This document shows positions 23,806 to 36,102 of a stretch of 64,000 nucleotides of DNA, piece by piece. Positions within the stretch are counted from its first letter, which is position 1, and each line of letters opens with the position of its first letter. The DNA comes from Trifolium pratense (taxonomy: Eukaryota > Streptophyta > Magnoliopsida > Fabales > Fabaceae). Under the pieces are notes generated by a model. It saw only the letters and a list, made by a program, of their open reading frames with translations. It did not search any database and was not told the origin of the DNA. A program made the translations under genes and the position numbers. The stretch is from positions 17,521,362 to 17,585,361 of the forward strand of contig NC_060061.1 of the NCBI RefSeq assembly GCF_020283565.1, given 5' to 3'.

Positions 23806-25151
23806 AAGAAGATATTCTGAATGAAACATTGTATGAGCGAGTGACACCTCTAAAAAATGCATGATTTTAGTGTTACTTTTACTTAATAAATCTTGCTTGT
23901 TTGTTAAGTTATTGAAACTATTTCACTACATTTTCTTTGTTTTGCACTTTGTAGGTCCAAATACATGAACAAGTGGAAATGTGCACTTTCTAGGCCAATT
24001 TTGATGGATATTTGATCAAGCCATCATAAGTGTTTTAAAGGAAGACTTCCTTTATGAAGGAATGATGGAATTTGAAGGCACCTTTTTCCGTTACACAGTG
24101 TTTAAAGAGTGAGAAAATCAAAGGTTAAGGGTAAAAAAAATCCTGTCATGGCCCTGACAACTACAATAGAAGGAAAATTAGTGTCTGAAGACCCTGTCAC
24201 GGCCGTGACACCGCTCCACATGGTCGTGACAAGCTTTGTTGAGGCAATTGTCAGTTTTGACTTTTGGTTTTCCCTCTCTTAATGACACTTATGTGCACTT
24301 ATGTTTTGAATGAAATCTATAACCTTGGAGATCTTTATAATATAAGAAAAATCAATCATTGTTACTTGTTTGTTTTGATGACTAAAAAAATCCAAAAACA
24401 ATTATCATAATCATCATCACTATTTCTTCTCATATAAAAAGCAATATAATTTTTTTTGAGCGAGATTCTACCCTATTACTCATTAGATTATGTGAATTCA
24501 ATGCTCTTTTTTATCGACTTAAAATCTGTGACTTCATAGTTATGAGTGAATTTCAATGATGTATATCACCGAACAAAAAGAAAAATGAAAATATTATTCA
24601 CCATATCTTCTTTCCTTTGTTTTGTTTTGTTCAATTCAATTCTATTATGTTCAAGATCTGGTTGAGAATTGGACTCGTTGCCCACGCCCACATCCCCTCA
24701 ACGAAAAGGACTATGATCAATGGTGAAGCCGGGAAAGAAGGGGACAGAGTTTTGTTGTTTTCTAATAATTTTGTCCACATTTAATAAAAGACATTCAATT
24801 GGTGTGTTGTGTTTTTTTGTGCATTTAAAATAATAGGGACCCCCACAACTAAGAGCCGGAATATGAACATTATTAGATGTCATTTTCGTTGTTTTTTTTA
24901 CACCGGGTAAGAACGATAAAACGTACTACTATATTACTATTACTATTCTTTTTCTTTTCTAAAATTGACAGCATGAACAGCCAATAAAAAGTTCTCCATT
25001 TAGAAAATTAAGAGTTCTGTACAAAGCTATTCATCGGTACAACTTTTGCTTCTCCAATTTGTAATAATAATTAGGGAGCATTTAACAGTAGTAGCAGGTT
25101 CAAGTGTTAAGCTACTCATGTTAAAGATTTAGAAAGGACTATTTTTTTTAA
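23806..25151. other. Intergenic, possible LTR fragment
   Basis: About 23940-24330 contains 'ctgtcacggccgtgacac' followed by 'catggtcgtgac', a GC-richer repetitive block that looks retroelement-derived but cannot be delimited. No coding exon seen. Confidence 0.3.
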
Positions 25152-25564
25152 GACTAAATTGTATTTTTGACCTCATAATTTCCACAAACTTACAAATTTT
25201 ACTTCTTAACTTTTATAATAGTATTTTTGGATTGTTAAACTTTCACAAACTTTCGATTTTGACTACATGACCAAGTCAACGCATATGTGGCAATTGACTC
25301 ACATGATACGTCGGCATGTTTTGCCACATGGACAATGTCATTGTTCATATGGCAAGACATATGCTAACGTGGTATGTGAATTACTTGTCACATGTGCGTT
25401 GATTTAGTCAAAATCAGTGGGATCTTCCTTTTGCAAAATGAGCTAAAGTTATGGGAACAAAATTGTAAATTTGTGAAAATTATGTGGCAAAAAGTGCTAT
25501 TATGAAAGTTAAGGACCAAAATTATAAGTTTGTGAAAATTAAGCGGCTAAAAGTACGATTTAAC
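25152..25564. mobile_element. Foldback MITE, Mutator-type (9-bp TSD)
   Basis: The left arm (GACTAAATTGTATTTTTGAC, then AATTTCCACAAACTTACAA) matches the inverted right arm (GTTAAATCGTACTTTTAGCC, then AATTTTCACAAACTTATAA). The flanks both read TTTTTTTAA (25143-25151 and 25565-25573), a 9-bp TSD, although of low complexity. The centre has several near-palindromes around 'catatggcaagacatatg'. No coding region. The superfamily is inferred from the TSD length. Confidence 0.65.
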
Positions 25565-26207
25565 TTTTTTTAAAATTTGGTAATATATATATAAAATATG
25601 AGACATTTGTTATAGATATTTTTTTAGTTTAGTTATATAGGAGGAAAACCTCATATCTTCCTTAACCTAGTTTCAAACCTTAAACTCAACAAAAATTTGA
25701 TTTTAATTTGATTTTTTTTAAAATATCTCGCTATAAAATTTGTTTTAGGTTTCTAATTATATTAGACCAGTACTTTTTTAACCTAGCTGTCACTCTCGAT
25801 CAAACCCGTAATTTCCCTTGAGTTTTTTTTTCCTTTTTGTTCATCCATTAGAAAGGGGTAGGGTCAATTTTGATCCGAAATCACTTCACTTAATCGTTTT
25901 TTCTTTGTTTTTGTTTTAATAAGTGATTTCCATATATTTTTAGGTTTCGATTGAATTTTCTTTGTAAGTATTTAGTAAGGATTTTAAATTACTATTGACC
26001 GTCTTTGTTGATCGTAAGGTCCGTGTAATCTGAAAAATATAATCACTAGATATGAATTTGGTGTTATATTTTTTATCCTCATTTAGAATCGGGATGGATT
26101 TGGGGAAACCCAAACTTTATGGGTTTCAGCTTTGGGAGGGCAAAATCCGCCCCCGTCCCACTCCATTGACATGCCTATTCTTGTCTCGAAGCCCCAATAC
26201 TCAGGCC

Positions 26208-26785
26208 TAATACATATGTAGATTAACTATCAGACTTAATAGACTTTTTTGTCTGCATAAAAGACAGATATCTATTACGGTCACCTCTTCTGCACACCCC
26301 AATGTCACATGTGGTATACTCATGACTAAATTGATACTCAAACTCATAATACTTATGTAGATTGACTATTAAGTGTATGTTTGGTTTCAATTTTGGAGCA
26401 GCCAGAATTGATTCTGGACATGTTGAATGGATTCTGACTTGTTTGGTTCCTCAAAAGTAGAATTAATTTTGCCTCCAGAATGGATTCTACTTGAAGCTAG
26501 AAATTGTAGCTTCTCATTCTAGAATTGATTTTTACACTTAAATTCTTTGTTCAACTCACTTTTGTATGAATATATCCAAACATAAATCAATTCTATCAAA
26601 CTCAATTCTATCAAAATCAATTCTATCAAACTCAATTCTGTCAAAATCAATTCTGTCCACCGCAGAACCAAACACATACTAAACTTAATAGACTTTTTTG
26701 TCGGCATAAAAGACAGAGATCTTTTACGGTCACCCCTTCTGCACACCCCAATGTCATATATGGTATACTATGACTAAATTGATAT
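26208..26785. repeat. Tandem duplication of about 139 bp, split by a MITE
   Basis: Copy 1 starts TAATACATATGTAGATT (26208) and runs through 'cataaaagacag' and 'gcacaccccaatgtca' to about 26340. Copy 2 starts TAATACTTATGTAGATT (26347), is interrupted at 26373-26679 by a MITE, and continues to about 26785. The copies are clearly homologous with scattered differences. Confidence 0.8.
26373..26679. mobile_element. Tourist-like MITE (TSD TAA)
   Basis: Ends GTGTATGTTTGGTT and AACCAAACACATAC are inverted repeats, flanked by TAA (26370-26372 and 26680-26682). The uninterrupted copy of the duplicated flank (26208-26340) serves as a proxy empty site and supports the boundaries. An internal run of 'tcaattctatcaaac' units at 26585-26660 is a minisatellite. 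TSD size points to PIF/Harbinger. Confidence 0.8.
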
Positions 26786-27224
26786 ACTTTTATATAGCAC
26801 CGGAGGTAGTAGCCGCCATGGTAGGAAGTATTTGGAAATACTTACACATGATTGAGAGCCACTAAATAAGGCAATATTTTTCACCAATAGGAATTAGATT
26901 CGTCCACTTACTCATCTATCATTATTTTTACAAAATTATGTCCAAAGAAAAGTCCACAGACCACAATGTAGTAATTACTAATTAGATCAAGTAAGGACAA
27001 GGGTTTGTTTATAGTCTTCACTAAGTCTCCTTGTACTATTCATACCTAACATGAAGTAGGCTTTTAATTCCACCACCTTTTACTGTTAACCTCTAGCTAG
27101 TTCACGACAAAGAAAATGAGAAGACCATATACCACTTGTGGTCCTAATACATTCTCTCAAACTATTCACCCTTAATGTGATGTTTCACTATATATTTATT
27201 TTTTTCACCACAGTATTCTGTCTA

Positions 27225-27365
27225 ATAGACCGTTTAATCTGGTTCAGGTCAGTTCTGGCATTAAGTGGTTCTAGTCCACTCTCGATCGCAGTTGTGAGAG
27301 ATCGAACCATGACTCTCCCTACCAAGTTTAGTGTCAATTATTACTGGACCAACTAACGATTGATG
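27225..27365 (-). mobile_element. SINE-like repeat upstream of the SPL gene, minus strand
   Basis: On the minus strand CGTTAGTTGGTCCAGTA (A-box-like) is followed about 45 bp later by GGTTCGATCTC (B-box-like). The body then extends to about 27225. It lies about 130 bp upstream of the SPL start codon, in its promoter. Confidence 0.45.
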
Positions 27366-27495
27366 ATGTTTCACTATTTATATTTATATATATATAAAAC
27401 AAGATTCGATATACGTATTTTCTCCACATAAATAAGCTTGTTTAATTAATTTCTAGATCTCTCTATCTTTCTCTCTGGCCTTTTTCTTTGAAGTT
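27366..27495 (+). promoter_or_regulatory. Putative core promoter and leader of the SPL gene
   Basis: A TATATATAAAAC box lies at about 27389-27400, then a pyrimidine-rich leader (atctctctatctttctctctgg) runs to the ATG at 27496. The spacing suits a plant TATA promoter with a short 5' UTR. The transcript start is not determined. Confidence 0.45.
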
Positions 27496-30400
27496 ATGGA
27501 GACAAGAAGGTCAGAGGGCAAGAGGAGTTTGAGGTACAAAGAAGAAGATGAGGAAGAAGACGAAGAAGATATGGATTTTGAAGAGGAAGAAGATGGTAGA
27601 AGGAAGAGGGTAGTGACAGATCTCTATAGCAACAAGAGAGGTTCTAACAAAGCTGGTGGTAGCTCAAATATTACACCTTGTTGTCAAGTTGAGAATTGTG
27701 ATGCTGATCTGAGTGAAGCTAAACAGTATCACCGGAGACATAAGGTTTGTGAGTATCATGCTAAGGCACCTGCCGTACACATTGTAGGGATGCAGCAAAG
27801 GTTTTGTCAGCAATGTAGCAGGTTGACAAACCCTAATCTCTTTTTACTAAATTTTGAATTTTATTATAATTTTTTGAATTTATCATATTTTTCTTGAAGA
27901 GTAATCTTTGCTAGATATGTGAAATATTCTTGAGGGATTGGATTATTGTTTACACTTTTCTCTAAAAAAAATTATTGAAATGTTTTTCAAATACAAAAAC
28001 AGATCGAAATATACAAACACTCTGTAGGAAGACCTAATTTTCATTTTTTAAATAATTAATTATTTACATATATAAAATGTATATTTGTATTCCGTAGGGT
28101 GTTGATTTTTGTGTGTTTAAATATTGGATTACTGTTTACACTTTTATCTAAAACAATAGATCAAAATATACAGATAGAGACACTCTGTACAAAGATATAA
28201 TTTTTATTTTTTAAATAATTTATTTTCTTTAGGCCAACATCAACCCTTATGTAGAATGTATATTATTTGTATAAAGTAAGGTGTTGATTTTTGTGTGATT
28301 AAATAGGATAACTCAAAAATTAATGTTAAACTACCCTAGCTTGAGGAATTAGTATTTTTTTTTATGATTGGAGGTGGAGTGGAGGCATGCTTCTTGTAAT
28401 CTTTGCTTCAATCCAAGACTCATCTTCTGTTTATAGTACAAGTACTGTCTCAAGAATTTTAATTTGGTATTTTCACATCTACCAAACAGTAATAGAAACT
28501 ATACTGTTCAATATGTGACTTAAATAAAATGATTTCTTTTTTCAGAAAGAGTACGGTGACTAATTTTGGTTAAAGGGGGTTGGTCCTTTACTGTGTGCAT
28601 GGTTGGATTATATCTCAAAGATGACCATAAACTATGTGGCTTTCTACATCAAATCTTTATCATGGAGTAGCTGTTTGTTGGGGGGTCTAAAATTAAAATT
28701 TTGAAGGGTTATATCGTACTACCTTATAATCTATTTTAATATACTATAATTTCTTTGTCAAAAAATTTAAAATTCATTGTCAAAAAAATATGAAAGATAT
28801 TTTTTTATAAGAAAAATAAAATGAAAGATTTAACAACTCCTTATATTACCACAAAAAAAAAGAGCCTTATATTGTACCAAAAAAAACTGTCGTATATCGT
28901 ATGTAAAAGTAAAAATAAAACCTTATATATATTATGTACTGTTGAAAAATCTTAAAATTTTATTAGCATAACTTTAGTACTATTTTTAGTAAATTTTAAT
29001 AAATTATTATTTTTATTCTCCAGTTTTTATTGTTACAAAATTTATTATTTATTAAAAATGGTAAAAGTTTACCTTTTGACATTTTTTAGTGGTCCATGTT
29101 ATTTTGTCGATCCCCTCAACTCAGTGTTGATGGTTGATGTTGTGGGTGTTGCTCGTCCACGAACTTAATTTCTTTTCTTATTCTTTTGTTGTTTGTCTTC
29201 TTTTCTTATTCTTTTGTTGTTTGTCTTCTTTTACATCTTGCCGCTGTACAACAGGCTGAAAAACTTAAAGCTTATCCAATACACACAAATCTCTCCAGAG
29301 TTGTTACTAGCGTGAATTCAAAAATTGCCAGCTGTTTAAGATGAGATAATAGAGTTTGTTATGATTGGGGATCATAACTAACTTTTATAAAGAATAAGAT
29401 TAAATCTTTTATCTTATGGAGTTTGTTTTAAAACTGAATCATATAGCTGACATCTCACGATCTCTACAATCAAGAGGAGGTGTCGAAGGATTAACATGAA
29501 TCTTTTATCTTATGAAGGAAGTTTTAAATCAAAAGTTTGTTTTCAAACTAAAATCCCCTATTAGAGTGCATCTCAAACAAACTACAAATCAAAAGAGAAG
29601 CAAGACTATAAATAGAGACTCAAGCATACGTTTTGAAGCACGAGCAATAACTGAAGATTGCGAGTCCAAGACCTTGTGCCCCATTGTGCAAGGTATACAA
29701 CTAAGTGATTAAGGCTTAAAGACGTTAGGTTCTTAATCACTTAGGTGTTGATTGTTGAATGTTCATTCAACTATATTTGTGAACCACAAAGAAGAAGTTA
29801 CCATCACTTGTGATAGTGGTGAGAGGAAGATGAGTAGTAACTCATATCTTGGAGAGTAGCTCTTAGGTAGAAAAACACTAGGATTAAGAAAAGTCATACA
29901 TATCAATAGGTTTTGGTATGCGTAGTAAGACTAAGTATTAATTTGGAGTAGTGGGTTTCCTTTCTTGGATTGATATCCAGGTGTGGTTTGCACTGAACTG
30001 AGTTAACTTTACTTGTGTTGTTTATTGTTATCAGTATTTTACTTCAGTATTATTAAGTTGATCATGCAATCCAGTTGTCGAACTAGTTGTCTGAGACATC
30101 TGGCAATTTACACAATTGTCTCAGACATTGTGTAAGACATCTGTCCTGCCTAGAACATAATTTCAAGGCGTAGGGTTCTAGTCTCATCTCTGTGTGTTTT
30201 TACGACTGCTATGTTGAAATTGCTCTCCATATTGGTTCATTGCATATGACTTTGCCCTCCATGTTTTGGTATTTTGTGTTTAGGTGGTTAGGGTGGGAAT
30301 TAGCATTGTTCTCCATATTTCTTCGAAAATTTGCAGCCAAGACAAATTTCTTAATCAACTAATTTTAGTTCTATTCAATATTTTGTTTTTCAGATTCCAC

Positions 30401-30502
30401 GAGCTATCCGAATTTGATGACACAAAAAGGAGTTGTAGAAGGCGTTTGGCCGGGCATAATGAAAGGCGTCGCAAAAATGCAAGTGATTATCAAGGAGAAT
30501 AA
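27496..30502 (+). CDS. Small SBP-box transcription factor, SPL3/4/5 type, two exons
   Basis: Exon 1 is 27496-27821 and exon 2 is 30394-30502, with donor AG|GTTGAC and acceptor TTTTCAG|ATTC. The product has 144 residues. After an acidic N-terminal stretch (Asp/Glu rich, about residues 15-35) the SBP domain spans roughly residues 60-135. It has two zinc sites (CQVENC...H...CEYH and [14 protein letters not shown]), and the basic bipartite nuclear signal [17 protein letters not shown] overlaps the second. The intron falls inside the SBP domain at the position usual for this family, after CSR. Small size, almost nothing beyond the domain, and a miR156-like site in the 3' UTR place it with SPL3, SPL4 and SPL5, which promote flowering and the juvenile-to-adult change. 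The intron is 2572 bp and holds repeat DNA. Confidence 0.93.
27937..28312. repeat. Tandem duplication (~182-186 bp) inside the SPL intron
   Basis: Two successive copies share GGATTATTGTTTACACTTTT, 'gatcgaaatatacaaacac-ctctgta', and 'ggtgttgatttttgtgtg' blocks. The copies start at about 27937 and 28123. Both are diverged, so this is not recent. Confidence 0.75.
29250..30180 (+). mobile_element. Probable copia LTR remnant in the SPL intron
   Basis: Style of sequence (ctaagtgattaaggcttaaag, then 'cttaatcacttaggtgttgattg', 'cagttgtcgaactagttgtctgagac') resembles the LTR of SIRE-type copia elements. No terminal repeats, primer site or coding region were found. The call rests on resemblance only. 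Confidence 0.35.
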
Positions 30503-30593
30503 TGTCATCATTGAGGCAAGCATATGATTGAAATAAAATCTGTCATTCAAATCTTCAAATAATATATGTTGCTGGCCTCTAAGGATATAAGAC

Positions 30594-30613
30594 ATGCTCT
30601 CTATCTTCTGTCA
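30594..30613 (+). promoter_or_regulatory. miR156-like target site in the SPL 3' UTR
   Basis: The sequence ATGCTCTCTATCTTCTGTCA lies 91 bases after the stop codon. The usual SPL3-type site is GTGCTCTCTCTCTTCTGTCA. The differences are the first base and an A at target position 10. The second faces miRNA nucleotide 11, next to the slicing point. The seed-side half is fully paired. SPL3/4/5 genes carry their miR156 site in the 3' UTR, so both location and sequence fit. Confidence 0.8.
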
Positions 30614-31013
30614 ATCTTTTAATTTCTACGTATGCAAATTAAGACTAGTCTTGCTGCTTAATTGGTACATCTATATCATGTAATATTTTCACCTTGACTC
30701 ATCATTAATAAATTAAGTCATGCATTTGAACACTTGGGTTTCTTTTACTTTACTCGGTTAAAAATCCCTTATTAAATGAGATATAACTTAAAACTGTGGT
30801 TATATAAGTGATTTTTTTTTTTTTTTTTACATTAACACACCGTTTTGTAAGAATTTAATTAAGTCACAAAAATGTTGACGTAATAAATTAATTAATATTT
30901 GTTTGCTTCCAATTTTTCTTTTTTAAAATTTAGCACAATAAAACCGCAGCTAATATCTAAAACACCGCCCTTATATACCTACCGGCAGTTGTCAACACCA
31001 CCGTAGAATAACC
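30614..31013. other. SPL 3' flank
   Basis: AT-rich with a T run at about 30812-30829. AATAAA-like signals occur, but I cannot choose the polyadenylation site. No other gene. Confidence 0.35.
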
Positions 31014-34000
31014 TGTTGGAAAAATATGACATAGAATTATTTCATTTATATAAATCAAAGAAATATTGGTACAAATAAATATGATACATCATGAAATAAA
31101 ATTGATAACATAATAAAATAAAATAAAATAAAATAGAAAAGAAGAAAAGCTTATCGATTTGACTGAGGCGTGCAAATGCACTGGGCTTAAGAGTATTTCG
31201 CCACCACAGGTAAGTTACCCGGTGCAGTTGGTCTCATAGCTAATACCCTCCAGGATACAACAGTCACTTCTTGCTAGCACCGCACGTGAATTAGCAAGGT
31301 CTCAAGAACCACTTTTTGGATGCTCAAGGGAACTTAGTATTATATTAGTTACGCACAATGTTTATTTTCTTTCTAACTCTCCGTCCCCCTTTTTGCCTAG
31401 CCATCACCCATGCATATATATACATATATACCACTTTATTAGAAAACAATAAGTTTACGTTGCAGCATAACGGAGCTCTTTTAATTAGGATTGATTACAT
31501 ATTAATCTTGTCAATGAAATAGGAACGGCTAAGCAACCAATTAATTAGAAACATGACCAATTAAAATTAATAATAATAATAAAATAACTTTGAAATAAAT
31601 TACACATAAAATATCCTACAATCCCCCACAATTTATTTTAAAGTTTTAGTTTTTTAAGTGTTCCCAAGAGCGTGAAAAATCAACGCATACGCACTAGTGT
31701 CTTTTGGACTATGAACTAATACATAGAGCAAATGAAATTTGATCCACTAGAATGTCGGTGAGATTATAACCTCTATGAACCTCATTCCGTATGTGAAACA
31801 GTGACTTCATCACTCACATTGATCTTTCGTCCAAAGTTGTTCAACGCGGTGTGGTGCATTTTGGCCTTACACCTATTCCTGGATTTCATGAGTGGCTCTA
31901 GAAAGTCTGCCCAAGCTTTCATAGGGGCGGCCTCACCTCAACACTCATATAGGTGAATCTATCAAGTGTACACCACAGTCAAGCACACCACTCATTTATG
32001 AGCTATAGATTCATTAAGAGAAGAACTCAACCTCCAACGTTGTAGTATACACTATCCTACACCATACTACACCATAGGGATGAACTCAAATAGAAATTGG
32101 ATAGTGACTCCTCAATTGACAAGTGACTTGTTCTTACCCATATGAACATAGCCTTGCAAATTTTCACAATCTATGTTGGGTTACCATCACTTTCAATTTT
32201 TGTATTGGACATAAATCCATCCCCTTCGATGTATATTGCACCCACTAGTTTCTTGCTCAGTGGGATTATCACAGGATCCTTTATATATATATATCACTCA
32301 ACAACGCGTTGTTTTACAAAATCACAATGCATTGACTAAGACGTCTCTTAATCAATATTTCATCATTTATTTTCAAATGTACATCTATGATATATTATCA
32401 TAGGCTTACTTAGATAAATTCTAAGCAACAACACCTCCACTAAGGGAGAAATTAAATCTATATTTAGATTTATTGGCACAGGTCTACTTAAAAATTTTCC
32501 AAGCAACAAACCCCCACATTGGAAAAACTAATCCACACAAATATTTATTTTCTTATCGAAAGTTTTATTAATCATCATTGTATTATTTTAATACAATGGA
32601 TAATCCACAATATACCATATTATAGTTTATGGTATCTCTCAAATATTTCATGAGTCACAATCATAAGTCTACTTAGAATATTTCTAAGCGACATCTTTTT
32701 TATCACATATTCAAGTCATGAAATTTCTCAATAAAATATCTCCTCAATTTTCCTCCGAGAAAGCACAACATTTTTCCGTGAGACAAAACCTTACAGCATC
32801 ACTTGAATAACAATTAGAGGACAATATATATACATATATATATATAAATAGTGAACAATATAAACACAACAAAATATTATTCACCGATTGGAGAAATCAA
32901 AGTTTGAAAGTACTAAAGCTTTAAAACCAATTCATTTTATATCACCCCAATGTATCACAACCGAGTGCAATCCAAAATATAGTATCTCCAATTTTTCTTA
33001 AATCTTGCAATTCACATATATAGAATAAACATTGTAATAAACCAAAACACAAGCTCACTATAGACAACAAATTCATAATTTATAAAGAGTACTACTCATA
33101 CCAAAACTTGGTCACGTTAATATATAGGTAATTTTATTTTCACAAAAACATTAGAATAATTATATCTCTTTATTCAATCATACCCAGCGACCACACTTGT
33201 TTCATAAAAACATATAATATATTTATTTCCAAAATTTCTCAATTTCTTTCCAATCACATAATAAATAAGCAAAATAATATTTCATGATAAAATAAAATTT
33301 TTATCAAACAATGCTTTTGATATATATACATTAACTTTAATTATATAATTATGCCCCCACAATAAAATATATTTCGAAAGTCAAGTGGACATTTTAATTT
33401 ATGCTCAACAAAATTTTAGCTTTAAAAATAAATTCTTACACATTTAACTCAGTTAACCAATACTATGGCAAAGTGTCAAAAACTAAAAACAATCCACAAG
33501 ATAAATTACCATGTTAAACAAACTCCAAACTTACATACATACTATATAGTATTAAAATAGGTACAAAGTAATTATTCCATAACAATAAGCAATTCAATAT
33601 TAAACCAGCATGAGTAGTATGGAATGTACACTAGCATAGAATCGAACATACACAGTATTTAAAAGTCTAAAAACACACATTCATGGACATAGTTTGCAAT
33701 TAACAGTAACAAATCATAGTTGAGCAAGGAAACATAAATAAAGTGGAATAATTAGATAGAACCTGGATGAAACTCATTCATCATTTCTCTATACAATATA
33801 TCAAGATCAGCACGCTCCTAAAGTGAGTAGCCTCAAAATTTGCTTTCCATCGATATCATATCTACCTTATTACCCAAATTTGAGTTTCTCTTTTTCATCA
33901 ACAGATAATTCAATTACCAAATCAATAATAAAATTAGTAATAATTCTATGCCAAAGAATACTCTTAAGATTGTTGGAAAAATATGACATAGCATTATTTC

Positions 34001-34575
34001 ATTAATATAAATCAAAGAAATATTGGTACAAATAAATATGATACATCATGAAATAAAATTGATAACATAATAAAATAAAATAAAATAGAAAAGAAGAAAA
34101 GCTTATCGATTTGACTGAGGCGTGTAAATGCACTGGGCTTAAGAGTATTTCGCCACCACAGATAAGTTACCCAGTGCAGTTGGTCTCATAGCTAATACCC
34201 TCCAGGATACAACAGTCACTTCTTGCTAGCACCGCACGTGAATTAGCAAGGTCTCAAGAACCACTTTTTGGATGTTCAAGGAAACTTAGTATTATATTAG
34301 TTATACACAATGTTTATTTTCTTTCTAACTCTCCGTCCCCCTTTTTGCCTAGCCATCACCCATGCATATATATACATATATACCACTTTATTAGAAAACA
34401 ATAAGTTTACGTTGCAGCGTAACGGAGCCCTTTTAATTAGGATTGATTACATATTAATCTTGTCAATGAAATAGGAACGGCTAAGCAACCAATTAATTAG
34501 AAACATGACCAATTAAAATTAATAATAATAATAATAAAATAACTTTGAAATAAATTACACATAAAATATCCTACA
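31014..34575 (-). mobile_element. Non-autonomous LTR retrotransposon without coding region, TSD TAACC
   Basis: LTRs at 31014-31620 (607 bp) and 33971-34575 (605 bp) begin TGTTGG and end CTACA. By eye they differ at 11 positions plus two small indels (a 5-bp AAAAT unit and a 3-bp AAT unit). The flanks share a perfect TSD, TAACC (31009-31013 and 34576-34580). The 2350-bp internal part has no gag-pol frame on either strand. The purine tract TTGTGGGGGAT, read on the minus strand next to the LTR at 31014-31620, suggests minus orientation. I cannot identify the primer-binding site beside the other LTR. This is a LARD-like or deleted element depending on enzymes made elsewhere. Confidence 0.92.
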
Positions 34576-34704
34576 TAACCTTGCGACTCTGAAAACTTCG
34601 ATGTTTGGAGAACCGTCGCAACAAGCACATAGCGATGGTTGAAACTGCCGGCACTTTCCATATAGAAATATGCTAGGGTTTTATTTTTATTTAGATGTTT
34701 AATA

Positions 34705-34991
34705 CTCCATCCGTCCCAAATTATAAGGAAAAATAAAAAAATCACACTAAACATGAGAATTTGAAGTATGTTTTTATGAGTTTTTCTTGGAATAAGTTGC
34801 ATAGGAAGATGTAAAAACAATTTTTATTAGTTGTTTGTTTATTGAGAAAATGAGAGAGAGAGAGAAGAAATTAAATGCAATTTGCATTTAATTTTATGAG
34901 AATGAGGAAAAAATATTCTTGAAAATAATTTTTTCCTTATAATTTGGGACTAAAAAATGAGTTTTTTTCCTTATAATTTGGGACGATAAAG
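34705..34991. mobile_element. Stowaway (mariner-type) MITE, TA target
   Basis: Begins CTCCATCCGTCCCAAATTAT and ends inverted in ATAATTTGGGACGATAAAG, with TA on both sides (34703-34704, 34992-34993). The right end carries the TTCCTTATAATTTGGGAC unit twice. It is a relative, in inverse orientation, of the copy at 44941-45240. Confidence 0.85.
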
Positions 34992-34993
34992 TA

Positions 34994-36102
34994 CTTAGAT
35001 TTACACATTATTAGTATCAGTATGTAGTTTACGTGTATATATAGAACGTGAGATTTTTTTTTCATGAGTATAAGATGTCTGGACATTCTACAAAAATGTT
35101 TGATAAATTCCTTGTTAATGTATTTATCTTTTGCTTGCATATATAACTTGTCTTCAAGATTGCCTATATGTGATGTTGATAAAAAATTTGTTTGACTATG
35201 GACCCGTTTCTGTTCCCGTTTCTGTTCGCCTTATTTTTGAGTTTTGAGTTTATATAAATAAATAAAGTTTTATGTGAATTTATAAGTTTTCAACTAAAAA
35301 AGTGGTATTTTTATAAGCTAATTTCTTATAAATTACTTTGAAAAACTTATAATATTACATAAAAACTCATTTATTTGCATAAATTATTTCACATAAACTC
35401 AAAATAAGTCAATCCAAACGAGATCATTATACGATGACAAGTCACTAAAGGAGTATAAAGTTTACCCACTCATGGCATGCACATTTATTGGCACACAAGA
35501 TCGACAAACGTACAAAAAATGCAAGTGTACATCGATAAATAGATAGTTAGATTAGTTGAAAATATACATATTGAAAATTCTAAATTTCACATTGTTAAAT
35601 TTACGAAGATTGTCTTAAAATTAGTTTGTGTAAAATTCTGTTTGCTTTTAAACCAAATATATTTTAAAACAAAGGTTTATATTTTTTTGCAAAATTCTAT
35701 TTGTTTTTAAACTAAATATGTTTTAGATATTAAGCCTTACATTTCTATATATATGGACTCTAATTCTTCCTTAGAAGATGCACTAGTCAAAAGCAATTTA
35801 AACTTATATCTTACTTTTTTTTTCTCTCTCTTTTTCTCTCTCTTATACTCTTGTTTTAGTGTTTGTGAGATGTAGTGAGATATTTGTTTTAAAAACTATG
35901 AGTGTATTTAGGATTGAGAGTAGTTTGTGTATTGAAACAATTTTCACATTGTGTTATGCTAAATTTGCCATCCTATCTCTCAAACTAAAAAATCTAGGAT
36001 TGGTAAATGTGAACTTCATCCTATCTCTCGGTCAAACTCATCCCAATTTTTGTTCTCCTTTTTTGTTCATCTCTAATGAGTAGGGAACAACTAACTTATG
36101 GG
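34994..36102. other. Intergenic, no gene seen
   Basis: AT-rich. CT repeats at about 35820-35845 precede a short open frame (35859-36083) with no domain. The piece around 35620-35735 contains two loosely similar units (TTTTAAACCAAATATATTTTA and TTTTAAACTAAATATGTTTTA). Confidence 0.35.

Noticed and set aside
34497..34820. 107-codon minus-strand frame over the LTR junction and Stowaway MITE
   Set aside because: It crosses three unrelated sequences (LTR end, flank, MITE), so it is not one gene. Only the small flank part was noted as a possible broken exon.
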